A stretch of DNA of 64,000 bases, from the NCBI RefSeq assembly GCF_003011925.2, contig NZ_PXXU01000001.1:62001-126000 (forward strand), written 5' to 3'. Position numbers and translations under genes: made by a program. The notes under the pieces were generated by a model, which did no database searches, was not told where the DNA came from, and saw only the letters and a program-made list of their open reading frames with translations. Source of the stretch: Nitrosomonas supralitoralis (lineage in GTDB: Bacteria; Pseudomonadota; Gammaproteobacteria; Burkholderiales; Nitrosomonadaceae). Below are positions 9,809-17,924 of this stretch, in pieces; position 1 is the first letter of the stretch; the number at the start of each line of letters is the position of its first letter.

Positions 9809-11104
9809 CTAATTCTTGATACAGCATTTCTGCCGTATTAATGACACTTCGCGTGGTGTGACTGGAGATGCTGAATTGCCCCAGCTTGTACGTACGAAAG
9901 TAAGAACATCCGCAATCTCGCGATCAGTAAATTTCTTCGCAAAGCTTGGCATCTTTTTCGGTTTGGGGCCTTTTATTGTCAGTGGCCCTTTACCTCCCTC
10001 CAACACAAGACGAATTATGGATGCAGCATTCTCTGAAAGAACCATCGAATTTCCCCCCAGCCTTGGAATTCTTGGAGATTCCCCTGTGCCACTATCTCCA
10101 TGGCATTTAGCGCAAAATCCAGAATATAGGCCTGCACCAGGAAGTTCAAATTTATTGATTCCAATATTTACCTCTGTTAAGAGTTTTTGCTCCTGACTAG
10201 CAGGAGGTTCGTAAGGTTTGTATGATGATTTGCCGTTTTGCCCTGGAAGAGATTTAAGATAGTGCGCAATAGCATCCAAATCTTCTTTACAGAAATGCTG
10301 GGTACTGTTCTCAATCACAGTCACCATGCTGCCAAATGCCACTTCATGTCCACTATGGCCTGTTTCCAGAAATTTTGAAATTTCTGCTTTAGACCATCTG
10401 CCCAGACCAGATGCCTTATTGCCAGTCAGATTGGCAGAGTACCAATTATCCACCATAGCACCGCTCAAATAATCGGGCGATGACTCTGAATATGCTTTCT
10501 CCTGGAAAGCCAGCCCTCGCGGCGTATGACAAGCACCACAATGACCCAGACCTTGTACCAGATAGGCGCCCCGATTCCACTGTGCATCGCGATCGGTACG
10601 CGGTTTGAATATATCTTGGGTTGCAAATGCCGCATTCCAGAACATTAATGTCCAGCGCAGATTAAACGGAAAAGGCAATTTGGTTTGTGGTGGGGTGTAA
10701 TTGACTGGCTTAACCCCTTTCATGAAGTAAACGTATAGCGCCAGGATATCACTATCCAGCGTCGCCGCGAACGAAGCATACGGCATTGCTGGATAAAGGT
10801 GTTTGCCATTCTTGGTTATGCCTTGCCGAAGCGCGCGGCTAAAATCATCGTAACTATATTGCCCGATGCCCGTGATCGGATCGGGGGTAATATTAGTTGA
10901 ATAAATTATTCCAAATGGTGAGTTGATTGGCAAACCACCCGCAAAAGCTTCATGATCTGGTCCCGCTGTATGACAGCTTTCACAATCAGCGACTTTGGCA
11001 AGATAAGCGCCGCGAGCGATCAAGTCACGATCGGCAGCAAGCACATTTGCTGCCAACATGCATACTATAACCAATGAATAATGACTAACTTTGCTTAGCT
11101 TCAT
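9809..11104 (-). CDS. Triheme c-type cytochrome, membrane/periplasmic
   Basis: Carries three CxxCH heme-binding motifs in order, CESCH, CGACH and CAKCH, each in its own cytochrome c domain. This matches the cytochrome subunits of membrane alcohol, gluconate and sorbitol dehydrogenases. The ATG at 11104 gives MKLSKVSHYSLVIVCMLAANVLA as an obvious signal peptide (431 residues); a GTG at 11149 that overlaps the upstream stop codon is the alternative and would hint at coupling. As last gene of the oxidase operon it probably brings electrons from a periplasmic dehydrogenase or quinol donor to the oxidase. The C-terminal heme domain has a probable Met ligand in KKMPSFAKK. Confidence 0.85.
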   Translation of the reverse strand: MKLSKVSHYSLVIVCMLAANVLAADRDLIARGAYLAKVADCESCHTAGPDHEAFAGGLPINSPFGIIYSTNITPDPITGIGQYSYDDFSRALRQGITKNGKHLYPAMPYASFAATLDSDILALYVYFMKGVKPVNYTPPQTKLPFPFNLRWTLMFWNAAFATQDIFKPRTDRDAQWNRGAYLVQGLGHCGACHTPRGLAFQEKAYSESSPDYLSGAMVDNWYSANLTGNKASGLGRWSKAEISKFLETGHSGHEVAFGSMVTVIENSTQHFCKEDLDAIAHYLKSLPGQNGKSSYKPYEPPASQEQKLLTEVNIGINKFELPGAGLYSGFCAKCHGDSGTGESPRIPRLGGNSMVLSENAASIIRLVLEGGKGPLTIKGPKPKKMPSFAKKFTDREIADVLTFVRTSWGNSASPVTPREVSLIRQKCCIKN

Positions 11105-11145
11105 AGTATGATTATTGATGAATAAAATTACTGAAATCATCAGAG

Positions 11146-11532
11146 TCACGTCCAGGCGCTACAGGGTGATACTAATAAAACAGCACAAAACGTAAATACT
11201 ATTGCAGCGATGAATATAAAACTCGACATGACTCCCAGCATTGCTAGAAATTGAGTTTGTCCTTCATCAACTACAAAGATTTTCCCATTCGAACCAGACT
11301 TGGTTAATTTTCGCCATGAATCCCATGCGACATATCCAGAAATCAGCCCACCCGCTAAACAAATCAAACTAATCGCAATGAGTATTGCAGACAAATCAAC
11401 CCAAAGGGGTGCAGTAAGCGGAACCTGATGCGGATAACAAGCGTATGCTGCAAGTGGCTCGCTTAAAGACATCTGGATGAACCACGCTGATGGTGCTCCC
11501 AATAACGCTAGCAATATTTTGTATGTACTCAT
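11146..11532 (-). CDS. Small membrane protein of the oxidase operon, function unknown
   Basis: A 128-residue protein with three predicted membrane helices. It lies between subunit III and the triheme cytochrome gene in the same direction, 52 bases after subunit III. I do not recognise a named domain. A similar small membrane protein often follows subunit III in CoxMNOP-like oxidase clusters, so a subunit or assembly role is an inference. The ATG at 11532 starts MSTYKILLALLGAP; a GTG at 11556 is possible. Conserved-looking Cys, Tyr and Pro residues occur in the first loop (AYACYPHQVP). Confidence 0.65.
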   Translation of the reverse strand: MSTYKILLALLGAPSAWFIQMSLSEPLAAYACYPHQVPLTAPLWVDLSAILIAISLICLAGGLISGYVAWDSWRKLTKSGSNGKIFVVDEGQTQFLAMLGVMSSFIFIAAIVFTFCAVLLVSPCSAWT

Positions 11533-11584
11533 GGCATCAAAAAATTCTATAAACACCTTTAATTAATGAGGCTTATTTCGAATT

Positions 11585-12184
11585 CTAGAGATAAGGAAAC
11601 ACGTACAAAGTAGTAAAAACAAATAACCAGACTACATCGACAAAGTGCCAGTAAGCGCCACCAATCGTCACAGCCGCATATCGTTTATCATCAAAATAAC
11701 CAAGCGAGGTCCAGACCAATAGTAGCAACAAAATCGCCAATCCAATGATGACATGGAACAAATGGAACCCCGTGATCGTAAAATACAGCGATCCATATAA
11801 ATTCGACGTGATATCAAAAGATTTTTCGCCCCATTCTATGAGTTGAATTTTTAAAAAACAAAAACCAAGCACGACCGCTATTAACATCCCACCAATACTC
11901 CAGTATTTCTTTTGATGTCGAATTCCATACTCGCTAACCCAAACAAAAACACTGCTAGCGAGTAAAATCGCTGTATTTATAATGGGCATAAGCAGGTTTG
12001 GCAACCCCTCCGGCGGCCATTGCTGTTCGGTCTGAGCTGACAAATAGAAATAGGTAAAGAGCAGAAATCCAAACAGGGATCCCTCGGTCACAATTAACGC
12101 TAAAACACCCCACCAGCCCGTTGAAAGTTTGCCGTCACTGCCCACTGGCAAAGGCTGCTGTTCGAAGTGAATAACTTTGTTCAT
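11585..12184 (-). CDS. Cytochrome c oxidase subunit III
   Basis: A 199-residue integral membrane protein with five helices, the short form found in caa3-type oxidases. The family signature GFHLFHVIIGL is near residues 133-143 and the C-terminal AYWHFVDVVWLFVF is diagnostic of subunit III. The ATG at 12184 overlaps the stop of subunit I as ATGA and is preceded by a strong GGGAGGAG ribosome site. Longer in-frame extensions upstream lie entirely inside the subunit I gene and are not credible. Subunit III normally stabilises the D proton channel, which is notable given the altered D channel in the partner subunit. Confidence 0.93.
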   Translation of the reverse strand: MNKVIHFEQQPLPVGSDGKLSTGWWGVLALIVTEGSLFGFLLFTYFYLSAQTEQQWPPEGLPNLLMPIINTAILLASSVFVWVSEYGIRHQKKYWSIGGMLIAVVLGFCFLKIQLIEWGEKSFDITSNLYGSLYFTITGFHLFHVIIGLAILLLLLVWTSLGYFDDKRYAAVTIGGAYWHFVDVVWLFVFTTLYVFPYL

Positions 12185-14181
12185 GGACTCCTCCCACTGA
12201 GGTGAGCTGTTTTCGGTGCTGTTCTCTGAGCCAGCGACTTGCGTGGCCACATCCAAATCACTAAAGTAATGCAGCATGCTGCAGCTGTCATCCCTGCGAA
12301 ATACCACCAATGAAGCAGCAAACCGACAAAAAATAATGAAACAAATAATCCGACGAAAAAGGGTGCGTAAGAATCCCCCGGCATTTTAAGGATAGTTACT
12401 GGCTCAGCGTCAATAGGCGAAGTTCCCAGTGTTTCATGACCTTCCATAAGTAAATAACCTTGCGTAAGACTGGAACGTTTAGAGTTTTCGTTAAGGCGAT
12501 CTTCCCATAATGGATGGCGACTCGCGATAACGGGAATAACAGCAAAATTATAAGCAGGTGGTGGTGAAGGCGTTGACCATTCGAGTGTCGCTGCATCCCA
12601 GGGATTGGAGCCAGCTAATGCGCCGCGCTTGAGACTGATCAGAATATTGGCCAAAAAAATCAGAATTCCAATGGCGAAGATAAAAGAGCCAATGGATGTA
12701 ATCATGTTGACACTATCCCACCCCATACGAGATGAATATGTGTAGATGCGCCTGGGCATGCCCAGTAAGCCGGCTATGTGCATTGGAAAAAACCCGATAT
12801 TAAAGCCAATGAACATAACCCAGAAGCTCCATTTACCCAGTGTTTCGCTCATCATGCGACCAGTGAATTTAGGAAACCAATAATAAATGCCGCCAATCAC
12901 CGGAAACACATTGATGCCAAGTAAAACATAATGAAGATGGGCAACGATGAAGTAGGTTTCGTTCAACTGCAGATCAAGTGACACAGCTGCTGTCATTACC
13001 CCCGACAATCCCCCGACCACAAACAAAAAGATAAATCCGGCGAAAAACAGAAACGCCGTTTTGAAAACAGGTTTACCCAACCAGATGGTCGCAATCCAGG
13101 CAAAAACAGCAACTGCACTCGGGATCGAGATGATCATGCTGGCAGCTCCAAAAATTGACAAGGCTACAGTCGGCAGACCGGTGGCAAACATATGATGGAT
13201 CCATACCTGAAAACCAAGCAGCATGGTTGCCATGGTGGCCAGCGCCACCGCTGTATACCCCACCAGAGGGCGACGACAGAATGTTGGTAGCGCATCAGAA
13301 ACAATGCCCATTGCCGGCAGCACGATTGCATAAACCCATGGATGGCCGAACATCCAGAATAAGTGTTGCCACAACAGCGGTTTACCCCCGTTAGCCACAT
13401 CAAAGAATTGCGTGCCCACCTGACGATCCAGCCACAGCAGAAAAAAAGCCAGACTGACTGCAGGGATGGCTATAAGATTGGCTACAGACGCGGTGAGTGT
13501 GCCCCAGACCAAAATCGGTACCTTATTGATGGTCATGCCGGGTGCTCGCATTCTGAATAACGAGACAATAAAATTGATTGATCCGACAGTGGTTGAAATG
13601 CCTAAAAGGACCATTCCCAGAGCGAAGACATCAATGTTGGGGCCTGTGTTGTAAATAGGTCCTGAAAAAGGAACATAATTAAACCAGCCCGCATTGGGCG
13701 CCTGCCCCAACGGGAAACTCGCATACATGAAAATGCCCGCAAACAGAAAAATCCAATACGAAAGTGCATTGAGGCGTGGAAATGCCATGTCTCGAGAACC
13801 CAGCAACAATGGCCAGAGATAATTGGAGAAGCCGGACAATATCGGCAAGGCATAAAGAAATATCATCGTCACGCCATGCATCGTGAATAGCTGGTTATAT
13901 TGTTCAGGTGTCAGTAAGGACTGTTCCGGCAGAGCGAGTTGCGCACGCATGATGAGTGCTTCGATGCCACCTATCAACAAAAAAATAAATGCGGTAACGA
14001 GATAGCGCAGACCAATTGTTTTATGATCGACTGTGGAAAACCAACCACGCCAGCCTGGTGTTGTTTCCCATATTTCTGCAAGTCGCACTTCGGCATCTGA
14101 ACCCACTGGAGCACAGCCAAAATCGGGCACGCGTTCCAGGTGACTATCCGGATGATTCTGTTTCGTGTCAGAGAAAGTCAT
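12181..14181 (-). CDS. Heme-copper oxidase subunit I (CoxN-like) lacking usual channel Glu and Lys
   Basis: Catalytic subunit, 666 residues, 12 core helices plus a C-terminal extension with two further hydrophobic segments (about residues 595-635). Metal ligands are present: low-spin heme His in TMHGVTMIF, CuB His280 with cross-link Tyr284 in GHPWVY, CuB His329-His330 in VWIHHMF, and heme His residues in VAHLHYVLLG. The D-channel entrance is kept (SRDMAFPRLN). Two proton-channel residues are replaced: the glutamate of HPEVY is Trp282, and the lysine of IPTGVKVF is Ala358 (IPSAVAVF). A YSHP motif, the alternative in A2-type oxidases, is absent. From memory this resembles the alternative CoxN family; O2 reduction is likely, the pumping mode unclear. 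Confidence 0.9.
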   Translation of the reverse strand: MTFSDTKQNHPDSHLERVPDFGCAPVGSDAEVRLAEIWETTPGWRGWFSTVDHKTIGLRYLVTAFIFLLIGGIEALIMRAQLALPEQSLLTPEQYNQLFTMHGVTMIFLYALPILSGFSNYLWPLLLGSRDMAFPRLNALSYWIFLFAGIFMYASFPLGQAPNAGWFNYVPFSGPIYNTGPNIDVFALGMVLLGISTTVGSINFIVSLFRMRAPGMTINKVPILVWGTLTASVANLIAIPAVSLAFFLLWLDRQVGTQFFDVANGGKPLLWQHLFWMFGHPWVYAIVLPAMGIVSDALPTFCRRPLVGYTAVALATMATMLLGFQVWIHHMFATGLPTVALSIFGAASMIISIPSAVAVFAWIATIWLGKPVFKTAFLFFAGFIFLFVVGGLSGVMTAAVSLDLQLNETYFIVAHLHYVLLGINVFPVIGGIYYWFPKFTGRMMSETLGKWSFWVMFIGFNIGFFPMHIAGLLGMPRRIYTYSSRMGWDSVNMITSIGSFIFAIGILIFLANILISLKRGALAGSNPWDAATLEWSTPSPPPAYNFAVIPVIASRHPLWEDRLNENSKRSSLTQGYLLMEGHETLGTSPIDAEPVTILKMPGDSYAPFFVGLFVSLFFVGLLLHWWYFAGMTAAACCITLVIWMWPRKSLAQRTAPKTAHLSGRSP

Positions 14182-14187
14182 ACACTG

Positions 14188-15186
14188 CTAGTCCAATGTT
14201 GATAAAAATAATGCGAGCGCGGAAATTTCGCTTTCTGACAACTTAAAGCTGGGCATACGTGATCCTGGCTTGAGTAGTTGTGCATTGCCAATCCACTCCA
14301 TCAAATGATCAGGCGTATTGGTTAATACCCCCGCAGCTAGACGACGGCGCGAGTTCAGATGCGTCAAATCCGGGCCATGCTCACCTTTCGCATCCGTTCC
14401 TCTTACAGCGTGACAGCCTGCGCAGCGATCCATGAATAATTTGTAGCCTGAGTCCTGTTCCGCTCTGAGAACCTGCGTTGCAGGCTGTCGTTGAGCATTC
14501 TGCCATTTCTCGAAATCCTCGACGCTCTCAGCCACTACTTCCAGACTCATATGTGCATGACCCACGCCACAAAATTGAGTACATTGTCCAGTATAAACTC
14601 CGGGCACATCGGCCTGAATCCATTGCTGATTTATCAAGCCCGGAATCATTTGGGTTTTTCCGGCAAGCTTTGGCACCCAGAATGCATGAATAACATCCGC
14701 ACTTTTTAACTTAATCAATACAGATTGACCCACCGGAATATGAATTTCATTTGCAGTGATAAAGCGTTTAGCGGGATCATCGTGTTCGTACTCGACCTTC
14801 CACCACCAGTCGTATCCAGTAACCGTTATGGTGATGCTTGGCGTCTGCGAAGGTTTGGCAACTTGGTTCAGAACCGTCAGCGAATAAATCACCAATACAA
14901 ATAAAATAACGGTGGAAATTCCTGTACCGATATAAACCCATTGCAGGCCTTTGCCCTCACTTTCAATTTTGTGTGGATTTGATGTTTTTCGTTTGCGAAA
15001 TATTGCCGTCAATAGCAACAGCGCAATAATGAAACAGATGGCAACCGACAGCCCTGCAAGGGCCCATCCTAAATACATGGTCGGTTTTGCTGCGGGGCCA
15101 TAGCTATGCAAAAAATAATTCAGCGGTGCTTCAACAGCACTTGCCACTATTGCATTCGATGCTCCCAAGAAGAATATATGATTCAC
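14188..15186 (-). CDS. Cytochrome c oxidase subunit II with fused cytochrome c domain
   Basis: A 332-residue protein with two N-terminal membrane helices, a periplasmic cupredoxin domain binding CuA and a C-terminal cytochrome c domain. CuA ligands are visible in VIHAFWVP (His) and CTQFCGVGHAHM (Cys, Cys, His, Met). The heme site is CAGCH and the Met ligand is in SRMPSFKLS. This makes it a caa3-type subunit II that accepts electrons directly through its own heme. I chose the GTG at 15186 because GAGGA lies 7 bases upstream; a GTG at 15204 lacks any ribosome site. It is the first gene of the oxidase operon, 6 bases ahead of subunit I. Confidence 0.92.
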   Translation of the reverse strand: MNHIFFLGASNAIVASAVEAPLNYFLHSYGPAAKPTMYLGWALAGLSVAICFIIALLLLTAIFRKRKTSNPHKIESEGKGLQWVYIGTGISTVILFVLVIYSLTVLNQVAKPSQTPSITITVTGYDWWWKVEYEHDDPAKRFITANEIHIPVGQSVLIKLKSADVIHAFWVPKLAGKTQMIPGLINQQWIQADVPGVYTGQCTQFCGVGHAHMSLEVVAESVEDFEKWQNAQRQPATQVLRAEQDSGYKLFMDRCAGCHAVRGTDAKGEHGPDLTHLNSRRRLAAGVLTNTPDHLMEWIGNAQLLKPGSRMPSFKLSESEISALALFLSTLD

Positions 15187-15676
15187 GATTACATCCTCGA
15201 CCACACATTTAATTGTCTATTGTTTAGAGCAATCCTTTTATGCCCTGACGATACGCCGCATACGCCCGCAAAAAGCGGAATGACTAATCCTGCATCTTTA
15301 ATATAGATTATTTTATTATATAACCCAACAATCTAGATTTTCTTTAATAGAATGATTTTCCCGTATAATGCGCCCGAATTCAGCAGAGGGGAATACTTTT
15401 CATTTAAAAACACAGATTCTTCGCGGCAAAGCACAATTTCATTATGGTTTGCGTTTAAATCTAAGACTGCCATTAACCTATTGTAAAATCAAGTTATATC
15501 ATAGTCTCATCAGCCATCACTCTGGCATTTAATAGATGAACTCAGTAAACTATGAACAATGGGGATGGGCGAATGTTTAATAATTCCTCCATTTTTTGAG
15601 ATCATATCAACCGTTCTTCTATTCAAGAAACGGTAGTAATAAATAACAGTCAGCATGCTGTTGTAAAGGAATCAAT
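15187..15676. other. Intergenic region upstream of oxidase operon and alcohol dehydrogenase
   Basis: About 490 bases between divergent operons. A TATAAT at 15364-15369 in the context GTATAATGCG is a plausible plus-strand -10 box, without a clear -35. An imperfect hairpin (CCGTTCTT...AAGAAACGG) lies at 15611-15633, shortly before the adh ribosome site AAAGGA at 15665-15670. No gene is recognised here. Confidence 0.35.
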
Positions 15677-16681
15677 ATGATTAAAGCATACGCCGCATCC
15701 GAGTCAGGTGGAAAACTTAAGCCTTTCGAATACAATCCAGGACCATTGGGCAGGAACGATGTGGAAATCGCGATTGAGTACTGCGGCCTGTGCCACAGCG
15801 ACCTCAGCATGCTGCATAACAACTGGGGAATCACGCAGTATCCATTTGTACCAGGACATGAAATCATCGGCACGATTGCGGCCAAAGGCGCGTATGTTAA
15901 AAATTTCACGCTGGGACAGCGCGTCGGCCTGGGCTGGCACGCCGGTTACTGTATGGCCTGCCACAGTTGCCTGTCCGGCGATCATAACCTTTGCGCCCAA
16001 TCTGAAGCCACCATTGTCGGCCGTCACGGCGGCTTTGCCGACCTCGTGCGTGCCAAATCGACCAGCATCGTGGCACTGCCGGATGGCTTGAATGCACAAA
16101 GCGCAGGACCGCTTTTCTGCGGCGGCATCACCGTTTTTAACCCGCTGCTGCAATTCAATATTCCATCCACTGCCAGCGTTGCCGTCATCGGCATCGGCGG
16201 ACTGGGCCACATCGCGTTGCAATTTCTCAAGGCATGGGGTTGCCGGGTAACCGCCTTCACCTCCAGCGAAGCCAAGAAGAAAGAAGCCCTGACACTGGGC
16301 GCGCATGACGTACTGGATACCAAAAACCCCGCCGAGCTTGAAGCCGCGGCAAACCGTTTTGACTTGATCCTGGCAACCGTGAATGTAAAGCTCGACTGGA
16401 ACGCCTATATCGCAACCCTGCGCCCCAAAGGCCGCTTGCATCTCCTGGGTGTCCCTCTTGAACCGCTTGAAATCAATGTATTTCCAGTGATTGCCAGCCA
16501 ATGCTCGATTTCCGGCTCCCCCGTCGGCAGCCCCGCCAGTATTGCCACCATGTTGCAATTTGCACAACAGCACAAGATCGAACCCGTCGTGGAAATTTTC
16601 CGCATGGATCAGGTCAATGAAGCTATCGCCCGATTGGCCAGCGGCAATGCCAAGTACCGTGTGGTTTTGAGCAATCTGTAA
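15677..16681 (+). CDS. Zinc-dependent alcohol/aldehyde dehydrogenase (YahK/CAD-like)
   Basis: A 334-residue medium-chain dehydrogenase, close to the NADP-dependent cinnamyl-alcohol-dehydrogenase-like group. The catalytic zinc site is seen in CGLCHSDLSM and GHEIIGTI. The structural zinc site is CMACHSCLSGDHNLC with four Cys. The Rossmann motif GIGGLGH lies near residues 172-178. A good ribosome site (AAAGGA) precedes the ATG. The gene is clearly GC-richer than the oxidase operon beside it, and a nearly full-length open frame runs antisense, which is a by-product of that GC content. It stands alone and is followed by a restriction gene relic, suggesting an acquired block. Confidence 0.9.
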   Translation: MIKAYAASESGGKLKPFEYNPGPLGRNDVEIAIEYCGLCHSDLSMLHNNWGITQYPFVPGHEIIGTIAAKGAYVKNFTLGQRVGLGWHAGYCMACHSCLSGDHNLCAQSEATIVGRHGGFADLVRAKSTSIVALPDGLNAQSAGPLFCGGITVFNPLLQFNIPSTASVAVIGIGGLGHIALQFLKAWGCRVTAFTSSEAKKKEALTLGAHDVLDTKNPAELEAAANRFDLILATVNVKLDWNAYIATLRPKGRLHLLGVPLEPLEINVFPVIASQCSISGSPVGSPASIATMLQFAQQHKIEPVVEIFRMDQVNEAIARLASGNAKYRVVLSNL

Positions 16682-16741
16682 CAAAGAACTGGCCGGAATA
16701 CAACTTCACTGACCGAACCACAAAGACAAAGCGGAATTTCG

Positions 16742-17225
16742 TCACTTCAGAGCGGCAACAATTCCCGCATTCCTATTCACGCCATGAATGCGTTCGACAA
16801 TCTGCTGGCTTAGCTCATCGCCAAAAACGCCGACTACGCCTAATTCATGATAATGGTCAAACGGCGTTTCAAAAATCACCCGCGGTTCCATGACGCCATT
16901 TCTCACCAGATACTCAACAATCTCATTCAAAAAAGCCATTTGATCCGCATTTAACGCGGAGATCTGGCTAAAAACTCGGCAAACACCACCTTGGCGGCGT
17001 TGCGATCCAGACCGACAACCGAGCGCACCAGCATGAAAAACACCCGATTAACGATCTCCGACACGTCCATGCTGGATACCGGCATGTCGACCGAAGCCGT
17101 AATCTGCGGAAATTTATGCTTGAGGCAAATTCATCCATCAGGTTTTGCGCGTATTTCACCGAAAAATCGATTTTCTGGCAGAACTTGCCCGCCTAATGGA
17201 GGTAATTCTTGTCGAACAGTTCGAC
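16742..17225 (-). pseudogene. Relic of a type I restriction enzyme R subunit (hsdR)
   Basis: Reading minus-strand frames in turn gives pieces of an HsdR C-terminal half. VKYAQNLMDEFASSI ends near 17115. A shifted frame then reads KFPQITASVDMPVSSMD and EIVNRVFFMLVRS, the helicase motif region normally seen as ISVDMLDTGIDVPEIVNLVFF. It runs straight into VVGLDRNAAKVVFAEFLA, which in intact proteins lies about 200 residues later. After a further frameshift at about 16967 comes ISALNADQMAFLNEIVEYL to the stop at 16742. So there are at least two frameshifts, an internal stop and an internal deletion. No hsdM or hsdS is nearby. Family assignment rests on remembered HsdR motifs. Confidence 0.6.
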
Positions 17226-17386
17226 GATAAAAGATCGGGCAGACCATTCCATTAAGCAGCAGCGTACACTAACTGATATGGGAAAGAAAAGAGTCTGCAA
17301 CCTGCGCAAGGCAAACCTTGGCGAATTACCGCAAAGACTGTACGCGATATAAATACCGAGATAGCGGAACAGAATGAAATGCGATG

Positions 17387-17427
17387 GCGCAGATTATCCG
17401 ATCAATCTGCGCGTGGTGCGGTTTTTT
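17387..17427 (+). terminator. Perfect 9-bp hairpin with downstream T-run, possible terminator
   Basis: GCGCAGATT at 17387-17395 pairs with AATCTGCGC at 17404-17412 around an 8-base loop. A six-T run follows at 17422-17427, about 9 bases after the stem. The spacing is long for an intrinsic terminator and no live plus-strand gene ends just upstream, so it may be a relic. Confidence 0.3.
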
Positions 17428-17468
17428 AAGTTTGAATTTACAACAAAAATTTACGATTGTTCAGAAGC

Positions 17469-17498
17469 GCCGCGGTTCATGATTCGATTGACCGCGGC
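17469..17498 (-). terminator. GC-rich hairpin downstream of the 98-residue membrane protein gene
   Basis: GCCGCGGT at 17469-17476 pairs perfectly with ACCGCGGC at 17491-17498 around a 14-base loop. It lies about 12 bases beyond the stop of the minus-strand gene at 17511. There is no T-run, so a rho-independent terminator is only possible; it may stabilise the mRNA end. Confidence 0.35.
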
Positions 17499-17510
17499 GG
17501 GGGCATCGAA

Positions 17511-17807
17511 TTATTGCCGTGAAGCTCCTTCAGCCAATTCAGGCTTCAACCTTGATTCAACTCGTTTCTTCCACTCGATCGTGACATAAGTACCTACATA
17601 TGCCCCGATAAATGCAGCCACGATATAAATCTTGTTTTCGACATAATTGGTGACGGCAAAAGCGGTCACCAGAATGATCATCGCTGACCAGAAGGCGGCT
17701 CCATGCGCTCTTCTTTCTTCTACGTCAATAAAGTAAAGTGTAAAACAAATATCAGACACCATCATGGCAGCCATGATTAGAAAAAAAGTAACCAATGAAA
17801 ATTCCAT
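17511..17807 (-). CDS. Small three-helix membrane protein, unknown function
   Basis: A 98-residue protein with three hydrophobic segments (about residues 3-25, 38-55 and 60-78) and a charged C-terminal tail. The region between helices one and two holds YFIDVEERRAHGAAF. A GAGG ribosome site lies 7 bases before the ATG. I do not recognise a named family. It is on the same strand as the dapF-like operon and lies 117 bases beyond it, so it could be a distal member or a separate unit. Confidence 0.6.
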   Translation of the reverse strand: MEFSLVTFFLIMAAMMVSDICFTLYFIDVEERRAHGAAFWSAMIILVTAFAVTNYVENKIYIVAAFIGAYVGTYVTIEWKKRVESRLKPELAEGASRQ

Positions 17808-17903
17808 ACTATTGCCTCATAAAAAAACAATCCAGCACTAACAATGCCGCAAGCGTAACAACCCCGGCAAAAACCTGATACAACGATTCAACTCAAAACG
17901 ATT

Positions 17904-17918
17904 AACAGGCTGTTGAAA
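17904..17918. repeat. Short repeat aacaggctgttgaaa (copy 1)
   Basis: The 15-base sequence here recurs with one change at 63211-63225. Sequences of this form are often seen at the edges of mobile elements or as dispersed short repeats in related genomes, but no element boundary can be shown here. Confidence 0.3.
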
Positions 17919-17924
17919 GGCGAT

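Noticed and set aside
12185-12310. A longer N-terminus for subunit III
   Set aside because: The extra 42 codons lie wholly inside the subunit I gene and the ATG at 12184 has a far better ribosome site.
12181-14181. Reading the subunit I gene as a nitric oxide reductase because channel residues are missing
   Set aside because: The cross-link tyrosine is kept, the partner subunit II has CuA and cytochrome c, a normal subunit III follows, and ctaA makes heme A in the same window. These fit an oxygen reductase better.
15704-16684. A 326-codon open frame antisense to the alcohol dehydrogenase
   Set aside because: It covers a gene with full zinc and Rossmann motifs on the other strand; the antisense frame has no domain and is explained by GC-rich third codon positions.
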